Below the pieces are notes generated by a model, which was not told where the DNA came from, did no database searches, and saw nothing but the letters and a program-made list of their open reading frames with translations. A program made the position numbers and the translations under genes. A stretch of DNA of 64,000 bases from Hyposmocoma kahamanoa (taxonomy: Eukaryota; Arthropoda; Insecta; Lepidoptera; Cosmopterigidae), in contig NW_020653993.1 in assembly GCF_003589595.1 (NCBI RefSeq), forward strand, positions 4,472,963-4,536,962, written 5' to 3'. Below, one piece after another: positions 22,080 to 33,426 of the stretch (the stretch's first letter is position 1; the number at the start of each line of letters is the position of its first letter).

Positions 22080-22275
22080 ATATCAGACCACATCACATAC
22101 GTTGTTCTGATCCCAAAGTAAGCAGGTAAAGCACTTGTGTTATGGAAATCGGAAATAACGACGGTACCACAAACACCCAGACCCGAAACAATATAGAAAA
22201 GTTAGTTTTCTATACTGACCCGGCACGACACTGTGAAAACCGGTGTGCACGCCACTCGATCACAGAGGTCGTAAA
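22080..22275 (-). repeat. Family F tRNA-derived SINE
   Basis: A - strand copy: TTGTTCTGATCCCAAAGTA, ACGGTACCACAAACACC and TAGTTTTCTATACTGACC. The related + copy at 45125-45315 has the same parts reversed, with a B box in GGATTCGATCCC. Confidence 0.75.
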
Positions 22276-23761
22276 ATAAATGAATAATAATTCTGGAAAT
22301 TATACATACTCGTATGAGTTAAAAATACAAAAGCTCTAATGATCACTTCAAAAAAATCAGAAAGCTCCTCATTTAACGTCGTTCTTTATAAATAAAATTA
22401 ACGTTTATCTCACAATTACACGGAAATATTCTTCATTCTGAAACAAAAAAAAAACAACACGCATTTTCAATAAGAAGAGTTTCCGAAGAATTCTTTTTAA
22501 CTTTGTTAAAAAAAAGCACGACTCTGGAGCAATAATTTATCACAAAAGTGGCAAGGGCGGGCGCTTTTAACTCAGGTTTATGTTTTTTCCGTGGATCTAA
22601 GTATTTTCGCAGTTAGAGGAGTCACCACATTTATTGATGCGGAATTGATAAAAACTTTATGTCCATGCAATAACAGTGAAAAATACATTGTGCGTTTTAC
22701 TTTGGCTCAGATGACGCGAAACAAAAGCTCAAGCCGAATCTACATCGGCAACTGTGATCACTCCTCAAGCGAGTCATCGGAGGAGAAGTGGAGAAAAACT
22801 GTTTTGCTAGATTTAAATGGTTTAAGTATTTATTATTGTATAACGGTCTTATAAAAAATATACGCTGTACCTAAGGATATTGTCTAAAGAATGTGCTAAT
22901 TTGTTACACGATATAATGTACGGACAACTGCACATCAGACCACACATTTTTGTTCGAAAATCGCCTCCAGTGCAACGGAACAAGATACGTCAATGTGTAG
23001 CTTGATATGCTGGCGTGTGTACTTTAACCGATCGTATAAAATCCTGAAAACAGACTAAAACGAATTATTTAAGAATAAAATATCTAACTTTGCACATAAT
23101 TTTTATATGGAGATATTTCTTCTTAAGTACTACAGAGAACCTGCAAAATTTTGGTTTTCAACTAAAGCCCTCAAAGTTTTGATTCACATTTATCCAAAAA
23201 CTTGAAAATTGCCCAGACCTTTGACGACACGCTGCGCCGCCCATTGCTCCGTCAGTGGCCATCAGGCGCTTGTCAATGTCGTATCTGTGTCAAACTTTCT
23301 CCGCCTTTTCTCGTTTTATTCATATTAATTTTAAGCGCGTGAATTGCGGGATGCGACAGACGGTCCCCCGCACCTTACCTCCTAAAATCGAGGCTCGCCT
23401 TAATGCGTAGCGTATGAATAATGTCCGAGAGTCGTAAAATAATTTAAAAGCGTACTTATACAGTTCACATTAATTTATTATAACCGATCGCTAACCATTA
23501 TAATTTTAAATGTTCAGAAATCAGCTATTATCTTCTTACCCATGGTCAAAATTTACTATGATACCTATGTACATATCACGTTTCAACATAATGAAATGAT
23601 AGGGGAGTCGTACCTAATTCATATTAAAATACTCAAAAGAATATTAATAATATCTGAAAGAGGTTAATCTCCTTTTGTAAATTAATTAAATATATTTGGT
23701 TTTACGGCTATTGAAAATTACGTATTAAATATGTTTTATTTTATTAAATTACGTATTAAGT
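22276..23761. other. Intron 3, mostly unrecognised
   Basis: A block at about 22915-23045 (TGCAACGGAACAAGATACG, TGTGTAGCTTGA) resembles 14575-14680 (GGCAACGGAACAAAATCTG), so it is another low-copy repeat. The frame at 22591-22854 has no recognised domain. Confidence 0.4.
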
Positions 23762-24320
23762 AGCAGTAGACCCCCTTGTGAAAGAGTTCGTCCAGGGAAT
23801 TAACTGCCACCTTACCTATTTCTGCCACTAAGCAGTAATGTCAGCATTACTGTGTTCCGGTTTTAAAGGGTGTTGGTGAAATTACAGGCACATGAGACTT
23901 GCCAACTTATGCCCCTCAGAACTTTGCGACTTAAAGCTCTGAGTGGTTACCAGTAATCAGTAATCTGTAAGTTATCAGTAATCCGAAATGACATTTTCCA
24001 GAAATAACGTTTGCTCGAATTTTTATAACCTTGAAAGTAATTTTGAGAGGAAAATGTTTTTTCTTTCAAACCTAACTTAATCTAACCTAACCGAACCTAA
24101 TCGTGTCTTTGCGATAAACATCCAACATATCCTGAAAGAATAACGGTTTCGTTATAATTCGGTTTTCGGTGGAATGAAAATTCGAACTAACATTATTTCG
24201 GAAAAAGAAAAATTCGAGTATGTGTTAGGTTACCGCTCTGAGTGGCACTGCAACTGTTACGGATAGGCGTGTAGCTTTCCATCAGGCGCACGACTTGTTC
24301 GTTCCGTCACTTGATATTAA
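23762..24320 (+). repeat. Family B repeat split by a 288 bp insertion
   Basis: The left part runs from GCAGTAGACCCCCTTGTG to TTAAAGCTCTGAGTGG. The right part resumes with GCTCTGAGTGGCACTGCAAC and ends CCGTCACTTGATATT. The GCTCTGAGTGG duplication flanks the insert. Confidence 0.88.
23947..24234. mobile_element. Short transposon-like insertion with CCTAA-rich core
   Basis: It lies between duplicated copies of GCTCTGAGTGG (23936-23946 and 24235-24245). If the outer GG belongs to the element, the duplication is the 9 bases GCTCTGAGT and the ends read GGTTACC and, inverted, GGTAACC. Inside, 24070-24105 reads like degenerate telomere repeats (CTAACTTAATCTAACCTAAC). There is no ORF; the family is unknown to me. 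Confidence 0.7.
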
Positions 24321-24338
24321 AATAAAGGCATCATTTTG

Positions 24339-24860
24339 TACTCATTGTTGGTCCCACTATTGGGCACGGGTCTCTTCTACGAAGAGGGTATATATAGGCC
24401 GTAGTTCCCTATGCGCTTGTCTAATACGTGTTGGATACGTGTTGTTTCAACACGATGTTACCCTTTACCCTTAGCCAGAGGTATTGCTACTTAACATACG
24501 CAAAATGGTAGGCAACGATATCGGTAGCCCAGCGGTTTGCCACGTGGACGCTGGATGAGAAGGTCCTGAATTGGATTCCCGGTAGGACCAAATTGGGAGT
24601 GAACTTTTCTAAATTGGTTCTGTTCCGTGTTCTGGGTAGTGTCCCGGAGTGAATTCCGTTGCTCTCCTACTCTTAGGACAAGGAGTTTCCTATTTCTACC
24701 CCTATCTTAACCAGATAAATGGTGTGGTCGACTGGCACATTAGTAGTTACTAATAAGTAAGTAAGTAAGAAATTAAAATCATAGGCACATGCCGCCTCAG
24801 GGATTCGACCCAAATCGACTTCTCAATTAACCAACCATTTTCACTAGGCCACCATCGCTC
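24339..24860 (-). repeat. Family G tRNA-derived repeat, interrupted by a SINE
   Basis: The outer part is TTGTTGGTCCCACTATTGGG, AGAGGGTATATATAGGCC and AACACGATGTTACCCTTT. After the inserted SINE, the tRNA-like end follows at 24774-24860 (GGGATTCGACCC, AGGCCACCATCGC), read on the - strand. A related copy is at 47505-47670. Confidence 0.65.
24512..24772 (+). repeat. Family D tRNA-derived SINE nested in family G
   Basis: Head CGGTAGCCCAGCGGTTTGCC and B box in TTGGATTCCCGGTAGGACC; the body has TTCTGGGTAGTGTCCCGG and the tail is (TAAG)n. It divides the family G repeat. Confidence 0.7.
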
Positions 24861-25944
24861 TAATAACGGAGGGACAATTGAGAAAAAAACCGTTTAAACT
24901 TGTTTAGTTTGAAGTACAAAGTAAGCATGACTACTTTGACATACTGTACTATTTCATATTTATTTTATTCTAACTTTGCAAAGAAAAACGCCATAGCTTA
25001 CATCTTTCGCTGTTAACTTTGTTTTTATAAAGGCAAAAAGCACAATGGACAAGGTTTGCCGCAAAATTATACAACTTTGCACTATTTAACTTACAAACTT
25101 AGTTGCAAAGTTTCTTTCATAAGAAACTATCTGCGAAAGAGAACTTTCATTGTCTCTTAGAGTTGTGACTGGTATGAATATTAAAATAGATACCAAGTTG
25201 TACTTCCGTTGTAATAACAGTTATTTTATACAGTTGCTTTGAACAGGGATGTCTGTTACAAAGAAGAAATGCACCTTGTGATTATCATACTTATAGCTTA
25301 CGCTAAAGTTAAATACATTTATCGAGTGAAAGCAATAACCGCATTAAATGTAATGGATTTCATTCTATTCATTAATTTAAACTTTTTTGCATAATACAAT
25401 ATAGTATACATGGCGGACTTAATATCATAAGGCAGTCTCTAATAGTCAACCATTATGTATACTATTCAGCCTTAGTAGCACCGCCCGACTTGCCCTAATC
25501 ATTTACTGCATCCAGCGATACCGACGTCGTTGTTATACGTGTCACAGCTTCATTACTCCACAAAATCTGCGGATATTTTCTAGTAGACAAATGCGGGTGA
25601 AAGCCAATGCTACCTTGAGGGTCGAGGAGTTGGGGTCCCGCCACAGTCGAAACTTTAATTCATTTTTGGTGACAGTGACAACTCACCATCTGTCGACCTT
25701 CATGAAGGTTGAGTTTTGGCTGAAAGGTGTCATGTACCGACGTTTCCAAGGCCAGTTACCGGACACTCACGTTGCGTCACACGTCGCTGACAATACGCGT
25801 AAATAATTAGTGTTTTTTAGATATTATATGTATGTTTGTCAATAAGGCAAGGTCTTTGCAACCTGAATATAAAACTATAAGTAAAGCTGTGTGCGTTTGC
25901 ACACGGCACGTAAACATACAAGTCACGGTGCTACGTTTGTACGT
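24861..25944. other. Intron 3, nothing recognised
   Basis: No domain or known repeat is visible. The open frame at 25591-25806 has no recognised features. Confidence 0.4.
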
Positions 25945-27045
25945 GAGGTGCACTATAAGTTTCCGGAATGAATAAGAAAAAAATACTATAAATGGTCAGA
26001 AATGAATTTATTGTTTCTCAAAATATTCTCCGTTAGCGTTAATGCACTTTTTCATACGAACGAACCAATTTTGAAAACATTTATGCCACTCCTCCATGAC
26101 AATCTTTGAAACATATTTTTCATACTCTTCGACAGTCTCTTCAGGTGATAAAAATCGTTGACCGCGTAACTGGTTCTTAATTTTTAGAAATAAATAAAAG
26201 TCACAAGGTGCCAGGTCGGGACTGTCCGCGGGATGGCTCATAAGGTTAACGTTGTTCACCTTCAAAAATTTTAATTGGTCAGTCTGGCCGTGTGAGAACT
26301 GGCATTATCATGGTGCAAGATGATACGGCGTTTACGGTTATTTTTACGGAGTTTGTCAATAGCTTCCGGCAAACAAATGGTCGTGTACCAATCACTATTC
26401 ACGGTACAACGATTCTCCAAAGCAATAGTAGCGACGTGTCTAGTTTTATTAAAAAAAGAAGCATCCGCTTAGAGGCACTTTGCACGCGCGCCACTTTGAT
26501 TGGTTTCGGCTCATCACGAAAGACCCATACTCTCTCTCCATAGCTCGATTGCTGCTTTATTTTGGGATCGTAACTATAAATCCATGTTTCGTCACCTGTT
26601 ACTCTGTCCCACACCAAATATGACGCCCCTTCGTTGAATCTGGTAAGCATGGCATTTCACCAAGTGACGCGTTCCGTTTTTTGAGTCTCAGCCAAATTGT
26701 GTGGAATCCACCGAGTACATAACTTTTTCACACCCAAATGTTTGTGTAGTATTAATTGTATTTGACTCATCTATGCCTAAAGATGCCCGAATCTCATGGT
26801 ATGTCACATGTGTGTAAATTACACTTAGAGTCGTAGAAAACCATACTACAAAAATTTTCACGAGTTAAATTCATGGTGATGTAGACAACCGATTTCTAAA
26901 ATGACACGACAATGTTAAAACAAGTGACAGTCAGATAAAACAAACTGTATTCTACAGCCAGAGAGTTCCATTTTCAAATGTTGTAATTACTTTTTAAATA
27001 TTGTTTATGTAAGTGGCCAGTTCCGGAAACTTATAGTGCGCCCTA
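25945..27045 (-). mobile_element. Mariner element, defective
   Basis: The ends are inverted repeats: GCACTATAAGTTTCCGGAA at 25951 and its complement TTCCGGAAACTTATAGTGC ending near 27039. The transposase lies on the - strand in three broken pieces. At 26399-26650 is WDRVTGDETWIYSYDPK with the first catalytic D. Near 26285-26320, in another frame, is HDNASSHTA with the second. At 26008-26265 is HPADSPDLAPCDFYLF with the third, ending NGEYFEKQ. Frameshifts and stops between them make it non-functional; the N-terminal DNA-binding part is eroded. Confidence 0.9.
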
Positions 27046-27312
27046 TGTATATGGTTATCAGACTCAAATTACATAACTTCCGAATTGATTACTCGGCTGT
27101 TCCGCAATCGATAAGCACTAAATTTTAATCTAGCATAAAAATGCAATTCTACAGGACGTAGAAAAATCCAAATTTGGAATTTCGACCTGTGACATGAGAA
27201 ATTTGACATCAAAGGTTCATCATAAAAAAAGAACGAACTTAAAAAACAAAAGAAAGACAAGACTGCTACGCTTGGGTATGAAATTGACATTCCGTACTGC
27301 TTTTTTTACGAT

Positions 27313-27553
27313 ACCAGTGAGAGCAACACAACCATAACAGTTACAGTGTCACTAAGTGCTTTCGAAAGATCTAAGGACGCATTCTCTGCGCCCATTACGC
27401 TTCGACATAAGTTGTTAAGTCCTATGTGCTTGTAATTTCACCAGCACCCTTATATTTCAAAACCGAAAGGCAGTAATGTGAGCATTACTGCTTGGCTTCA
27501 GAAATAGATGCGGTGGCAGTATTTCGTTGGACTAACTCTTTCACATGGAGCTA
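27313..27553 (-). repeat. Family B repeat
   Basis: A - strand copy: AACCATAACAGTTACAGTG, CGACATAAGTTGTTAAGTCC, AGTAATGTGAGCATTACTGC and AACTCTTTCACATGGAGCT. Confidence 0.85.
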
Positions 27554-28660
27554 GTAGAGCTACTAAAATTCTACCTATTTTATAATTGTTTGTGAATAAC
27601 AAAAGCGTAAAACAAATATTATACCTAACCCATTTATATTACAAAAGAAAGATTTATTCTCCAACATTTTGTGTTTATACTTTAATAAATTGGAAGCTTG
27701 TTGTCTACTTATTGACATTGATATATACCTTTTATGTGGAAATAAACTTAATGCGAGATTTCTCTTTTGATATCGTTTTGATAAACTTTTAGTGGGTAGG
27801 AAATAAAGAGGAAAATTTATAGGATGTTTTTAAGAATTTTGCTGGTACAGACGATTCGTCGTCTCGATCGATCGTTACGATCCGTCGCCAATTCCTCGAC
27901 GTTCAAGTTAATCATTAACGACGTAAACATACACTATCTATTCGTCATTTCGATAAGTCTGAAACGGCATGGATTGTGGTTACTGAATGACGAGGTCACA
28001 GGTACGATTCCCGGTAGGACCAATTTTAATCCAGAACACCCGGACCAGAACTCGTGAACTCAGTGAGTTCATTGAAAACTGACACAGACATTTCGACATG
28101 GTAACATTATTTTCCAAAGTTACATTAGTAGTACCTCGTAATTAAAAAGCCAACAATACAATATCTATAGATATTAACTTCTAGACGGAATTTTTTGAAC
28201 GTGAATTGAGTTTCATTAGTTAATATCCAAAATAGAAACATCCACAATGTCCTCTTATCACGTAAGTTGAACCCTATGTTACTACACTTGCAGTCGTAAG
28301 TTCAAAATGTATACTCGAAAAACTGGAGACATGCTCAAAAATATGTCAATAAATAAAGAGGTCACATTATTTCATTCTTGTATTTGCCTTAATTTTGTTA
28401 TATTAATATGACATGTGAGGTCAAGTCGTCGAATAGGAAAATTACTTGATAGATGACTGGCTTTTTATTATTACGGTTCCTGTTACTCTTATTATATTTA
28501 TTATGGAGGATGATTAGGCGAAATTAAATTAGTTTTCTATTTAGTTCAACATGTCATTGTGTAGAGAAATGTATTTGTGTACAATATTGTGATATTAATT
28601 ATTTTCTAGAAAAGCGGCTTATCTCAAAGGACATTCAATTGATTACAAACAATAAGATAT
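27554..28660. other. Intron 3, little recognised
   Basis: A B-box-like segment (GTACGATTCCCGGTAGGACC, about 28003-28022) suggests a decayed family D SINE. The rest is unassigned. Confidence 0.4.
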
Positions 28661-28670
28661 NNNNNNNNNN
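28661..28670. other. Assembly gap of 10 N
   Basis: Ten N bases beside a T run. The true gap length is unknown, and the sequence on both sides may not be contiguous. Confidence 1.
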
Positions 28671-28774
28671 TTTTTTTTTAAGGATATCTTGCAAATGGCC
28701 GCCGATGGCGTTGACAGCACTTGACTGCTGTTAGTAGCATAGAGTACCATGTGACAGAGTTCTCTGAATTCGCA

Positions 28775-28930
28775 GAGTGATTTAAACTCAAATCAATTTT
28801 GTTTCATAGGTAAGCAAATTACACTTGAAGTCATCATATTGGTTACACTCTACTGCTCATTCGTTAGGGAGATTCCGCTGAGAAGAATCAGCAAGAAACT
28901 CTATGGGTTGCTCTTTGTAAATGTTTATTT
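28775..28930 (-). mobile_element. CR1/L2-like LINE 3' UTR fragment
   Basis: Matches the 3' UTR of the LINE at 3311: TTCATAGGTAAGCAAATTACACTTG-like blocks, CTGCTCATTCGTTAGGGAG, and GCAAGAAACTCTATGGGTTG against GCAAGAAACTCTAGGGATTG at 3430-3449. It may belong with the coding fragment at 29760-30175, separated by an RTE insertion. Confidence 0.7.
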
Positions 28931-29289
28931 ATCATTTAATAATAATAAAGTTTGTTAGTCCTCTCACAAAAAAAAACACATTTGGAACATACAGTTTCAT
29001 CGATAATGTTGTTGCGAGACGGTTTAAGAAGATTCGCACATAGAGTTACTTTTTATTCCTACACTAGGCATGGCCTGTTTTGCAGGCATCTAAATTCACA
29101 GAGAATTAAATCACGTTGAAATTGAAAATATGGAACGGTAGTTAGAAAATGTAACGTAATTTAGTTATCTATAGAAGTTATAATAGAAAACTTTAAAAAT
29201 ACATATTTTACAATGAATCAGTAAAATCCTTTTCTTTTATTTACAATCTTTATTTCAAACATCTAATCAAGAATACTTGCAAGGAGCTA

Positions 29290-29742
29290 AACGTGTGGTA
29301 CCACGGATTTTTGTCATCCAAGTATGCAGACAAAAAACTTCGAGCAGTACCTGTTGCCAGCGATGACCTACTGCTCTGAGACGTGGTCACTTACTATCGG
29401 CCTCATAAAAAAGCTCAAAAACACATTTGACTACGTGAACGAATCATAAATGAGGAGACCCGTAGAAGAACGAAAGTCATTGACATATCTCAAAGGATTC
29501 GCAAGTTGAAGTGGCAGTGGGCAGGGCACATAGCTAGTAGAACTGACGGTCGTTGGGTCAGAAAGTTTCTCGAATGGAAGCCACGAACCGGAAGGCGTTC
29601 AGTGAGACGGCCCCCTACTAGATGGACAGCTGACCTGGTAAGGGCGGCGGGTAACCGACGGATGCACGTAGTGTCCGATCGGCTAATCTGGCAATCTTTG
29701 TGGGAGGCCTATAATCAACAATGGACGTCTTCTGGCTGATGT
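29290..29742 (+). pseudogene. RTE-type retrotransposon C-terminal fragment
   Basis: The frame at 29506-29739 reads KWQWAGHIASRTDGRWVRKF, then RPPTRWTADLVRAAG. Upstream, broken frames give RRRTKVIDISQRIRKL and remains of a SETWS-type motif. These are the conserved C-terminal blocks of RTE-type endonuclease-reverse transcriptases. The catalytic domains are absent, so it is a dead, 5'-truncated copy lying in the opposite direction to the LINE fragments on both sides. Confidence 0.85.
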
Positions 29743-29759
29743 GATGATCATGATGATGA

Positions 29760-30175
29760 TATTTTTAAACCTCATAAATTGCAAATGTTGAATATAACCC
29801 GGAATCTTATCATAAAATCGTATACATTGCCGAATGAATTTGTGAGTTTGTGAAGACAATTGTAGAAATAGTCCTCGTATCAATGTTATGTTTGTCACTA
29901 TTTTTCATAAAAAAGTACTATTCTTCTTAACATAAATTACATTTTTACAAATGTACTGTGACGCTAGTGCAAGAATGTTAATCTCTTTGAACTTCTATCT
30001 CAATGACACTTTGAGGCCCATATTGTAAATTGCCCTAATAGCGTATTTCTGCAGGGCAAAGATTCTATCAATATCGGCGGTTTTGCCCCAGAGCAAAATG
30101 CCGTATGTCATTAAACTGTGAAAGTAGCTGAAGTAAACCAATCTACTAATTACGTTCATTTTTTCCAATTAAACA
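29760..30175 (-). pseudogene. CR1/L2-like LINE ORF2 fragment
   Basis: - strand translation includes FIRQCIRFYDKIPGYIQHLQ, which parallels GNCIRFYNKIPEHILSLSF near the end of the intact ORF2 at 3491. Further upstream on the element are blocks similar to LVYFSYFHSLMTYGILLWG. The frame is broken. It is a relative, not a close copy, of the intact element. Confidence 0.75.
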
Positions 30176-30834
30176 ATCAACCCCTTAGCATGTCCTGACA
30201 TGATTAACCTGAAAGAAATTCCTTTTTATTTCAAGTACCTATATTTTATGTTGTCATTGAAACATTAAATTGCAATAAAATAATATTTCGACCATTTACT
30301 CATTCATTTATTCATTATGCCACTTATAACGAGGCGGTTCAAAGTGTTCAACCCAGAGTGCTGGTGTCTGTAATACCTACATATATAAATAATAAAACGC
30401 TTTTTCATCCTTTTAATCTTAACGACTTTTTAAATAAAGATCTTTTCTATTTATAGTCGATAATAAGTTAATACGAACTTAGTTCGTTTCATTGAAATAT
30501 CTCATTTCGAAACAAAAGGCGGTTTGTAACTGACATTTTCAATGAAAGCTGATAGCTTCTTTGGTTTCCGAGTAAGTGGGTGTGACAGTTAAGCCCGGTT
30601 TACACTTTGTTCAGTCAAGTGGCTAGTCAACTTGCAAAAACGAGTTAAGTGAAAAATGTGCGATTGGCGAGTTAGCCATAAGTTGATACGAAAATTAAAT
30701 CCATTTTATATAATTTTTAATATATTTTACGTTATGTGATATAGTTACGAAAACTGCAAGTTTACCATGTCCCGCCTACTAAAAAAAAAACAAAAAGCCA
30801 TTTATTTAATAGATAACGTAATTCCAGATGGTCA
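30176..30834. other. Intron 3, nothing recognised
   Basis: AT-rich sequence without domains or known repeats. Confidence 0.4.
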
Positions 30835-31085
30835 ATAAAATAATTTGTTAAACTTAATGTAGGGCAAATTGGAATTTTTTCTTTGTAAAATTAAAAATAA
30901 GGTATTTAATTAATAACTATAGTGAAAAAATAGGGTGGTTTGCATCAATATTAGAGATAACTGGTTGAAGACTGTACCACCTCAGTCAACCGTGACCATG
31001 GAACCTGTAAAGGGCCCGAAACGTCGGTTTGTTTGAAAAAACAAATATACGCGATTTAAATCCGGAAAAATAGTTTCATTTCCTA
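30835..31085 (+). mobile_element. Penelope-like element terminal sequence
   Basis: About 250 bases nearly identical, in reverse orientation, to 51905-52160, which adjoins a Penelope-like ORF. Landmarks are ATTAGAGATAACTGGTTGAA, GTACCACCTCAGTCAACCGT, CCTGTAAAGGGCCCGAAACG and AAATCCGGAAAAATAG. It contains a GAAAC-GTC box similar to the 3' side of a hammerhead core. Confidence 0.65.
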
Positions 31086-31214
31086 TAAGGAAATTAAAAT
31101 TAATTAATCGGTACCTCACTCAATCACTGAACGTGTGTACGATACAAGCTTACTACTTTATTGTTCAGTAGCATGCGGTCTCGAATAAAACTAACAATTA
31201 AATATCCAGTAATT

Positions 31215-31345
31215 TAACTAATACTGCGTTTCAGTTTTGAAGGATCCTTATTCTTTCCTTTGTCCTGATGAAATTACAGGCACATGGGACTTTTCGATTT
31301 GTTCTCATATTTTATCTTTGCGATTTGAAGCTTTATATATAAGGT
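31215..31345 (+). repeat. Family B repeat, decayed middle part
   Basis: Matches ACTGCGTTTCAGTTTTGAAG, ATGAAATTACAGGCACATGG and TTTGCGATTTGAAGC. Confidence 0.65.
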
Positions 31346-31559
31346 GAACTGGCTAGTTAAAACGCCACTTAACTAATGAACGTCTAAATCGGCCTTGAGT
31401 CAATATATTTCATTATTATTGTGGCATAATAATTTAATTACTAGGTATAGTTTAACTGTTCAACCTTGAACCTTAGCTCATTCCACATTGTTTAATTAAA
31501 ATTATAAAAGCAGGTAAGGGCGCTTGATGATAAAAGAAATTGTTTCAGTATATTTTAAA

Positions 31560-31850
31560 AATTTTATTGAATTGATATTCAATTATTTTTTATGAAACTC
31601 CTCCAATAGATTGTTATAATTATTAATACAAAGATCGAACACTCAGAAAAAATTCCTTCGATCCGGCCGGATTCTAACCAACGTCTTCTAGCTCACCGTG
31701 CCAGACGCTATACCAACTAAACCACGGAACGAACTAGCGGACCTCACGAATTCTTCTATGTGCTTACGTCGTGTCTTTGTATTTGGTTTTTCAACGACTT
31801 TTTAGTAGTAGCGCCATCTATGAGAAATCTATGAAAGATTTATCACCCAG
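31560..31850 (-). repeat. Family H tRNA-derived repeat with 5' extension, copy 1
   Basis: Read on the - strand, a tRNA-like module starts near 31733 (TTCCGTGGTTTAGTTGG, then GGTTAGAATCCGGCCGG). It is preceded by ~115 bases (GATGGCGCTACTACTAAAAA, TTCGTGAGGTCCGC) and followed by TTTTTTCTGAGTGTTCGATC and an AT-rich tail. The whole ~290 bases recur at 35640-35930. Confidence 0.8.
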
Positions 31851-31978
31851 TTAGTACCTTTACAACTACCAGTCCTGGCCAGTTTAGTATAACTAAACAA
31901 AACCTTATGTAATAACTCGACAAGCTATTGTGGTTAGATACCTAGCACCCTGTAACACAATCTTAATTCAAAAAATAA

Positions 31979-32186
31979 GTGCCTCTATGGCCGAATGGTT
32001 ACCATACTGGACTGCCATACAGAGGTCCCGATTTCGATTCCCAGTCGGAAGAAATATTTGTATGGTCTATATTTATTTCTTTCGTGAGTTTGTATGTATT
32101 TTGTGGTTGTCTACGTGTATGGCCATGGCACCCGCGATACAGGTTATCCCTAGTGGCTATGAATGTGTATTATTATTATTATTAAT
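31979..32186 (+). repeat. Family A SINE
   Basis: Head GTGCCTCTATGGCCGAATGG and B box ATTTCGATTCCC; body to TATCCCTAGTGGCTATGAA, followed by a (TTA)n tail. Confidence 0.9.
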
Positions 32187-32261
32187 TCATAACTCATTTA
32201 CGTGTGACATTGCGGTAGTGTAAATTAATTTATTATTATGAATTGTTACCGTATCCTTAAC

Positions 32262-32385
32262 CATGTATGAAAGCAATGACACGTGTTAAGTAGGCGAAAG
32301 ATGTGTGTTAGAATCGTTGCAAATGCAAGCCTGTTGTCTCTGCCTGCCCTGATGAGTGAAGGTCTTGACGTATGTACCAATGAAT
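32262..32385 (+). pseudogene. RTE-like retrotransposon 3' end fragment
   Basis: Similar to 16120-16285: TAGGCGAAAGATGTGTGTTA, CTGTTGTCTCTGCCTGCCC and TGACGTATGTACC. Non-coding remnant. Confidence 0.5.
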
Positions 32386-32402
32386 TATTGACACTTATGA
32401 TA

Positions 32403-32725
32403 GTAGAGCTTTTGAAAAAGAGAGCCCTGTGAAAGAGTTCGTCCAGGGAAGTATGCCACCTTACCTACTTCTGCCGCGAAGTAGTAATGTCAGCATTACT
32501 GCGTTCCGGTTTTGAAGGGTATGGGTGCAAGTGAAATTACAGGCACATGAGATTAATCAACCTATGTCTCAGAGTGACGGGTGTAGTGACAGTGCCCCTC
32601 AGATCTTTGTGTTTGAAATCTCTAATTGGCACTGCAACTGTTATGGACAGGCGTGTTGCTTACCATCAGGCGCACGACTTGTTCGTCCTGTCACTTGGTA
32701 TAATAGAATAAAAAAATAAATAAAT
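32403..32725 (+). repeat. Family B repeat, full length
   Basis: GTAGAGCTTTTGAAAAAGAG, CCTGTGAAAGAGTTCGTCC, ATTAATCAACCTATGTCTCA and TGTCACTTGGTATAATAG, then an A-rich (AAAT)n tail. Confidence 0.88.
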
Positions 32726-33340
32726 AAAATACTTTTTTAACACTGCGGATTACTGGATACATATCAGATGGACCACTCCTACTACTACTAACATCATCAA
32801 TAACAACTTTCATTGAAACACATGTTGTTGTTTATGATGTTAGTAATGTAGTCCTGTAAGGTTGTTAGTATTTTAAAAATAACTCTAAAATTTTGCAATT
32901 AGGTCATTGACTTACCAATAGAAAGTTTCAAACACTACATTAATCACATTATTTAATATAAAATAATGCCTACTCACTCTCGCCTTGAAAAGGTGAAAGG
33001 GAATATAGCGTTCAGGGATTGGCGTTCAGATTGCTAATAGGCTAGAGTTAGTAGATAGTTAATAAGCTTAAGCTAGCGAAATAAATGTCTACAACGCTAA
33101 CAATGCTTAAAATTAGGTCACTAAAGGCTATACGGTCTGAGCGGTGTTGACTTACTCCAGTTTTACATGGGCGTGTCTGTTTGCTGAATTGGTATAGGTG
33201 GCGTGGGTGTTGGGTATTTTGTTTCCTGTTCAGTTTCACAGCTACATCAGTGTTTAAATTTTCATTGGCTGCACGGATATTTATTTGAAAAAATGTTTAA
33301 TTCTACTACAAGCATTCTACATAGGGAGACGCCGAATAAC
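32726..33340. other. Intron 3, nothing recognised
   Basis: No repeat or domain is recognised. The - strand frame at 33048-33239 has no domain. Confidence 0.4.
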
Positions 33341-33359
33341 AGAGAGAGAGAGAGAGAGA
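33341..33359. repeat. (AG)n microsatellite
   Basis: A run of about nine AG units. Confidence 0.95.
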
Positions 33360-33426
33360 ATAATAATTGTTAAATCATTTATCTAATACTATTTGTGATT
33401 ATAAATCTCTCTTTTTGTTACGACAA

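Noticed and set aside
22591..22854. 87-codon + strand open frame
   Set aside because: No similarity or domain that I can name, and no splice or promoter context.
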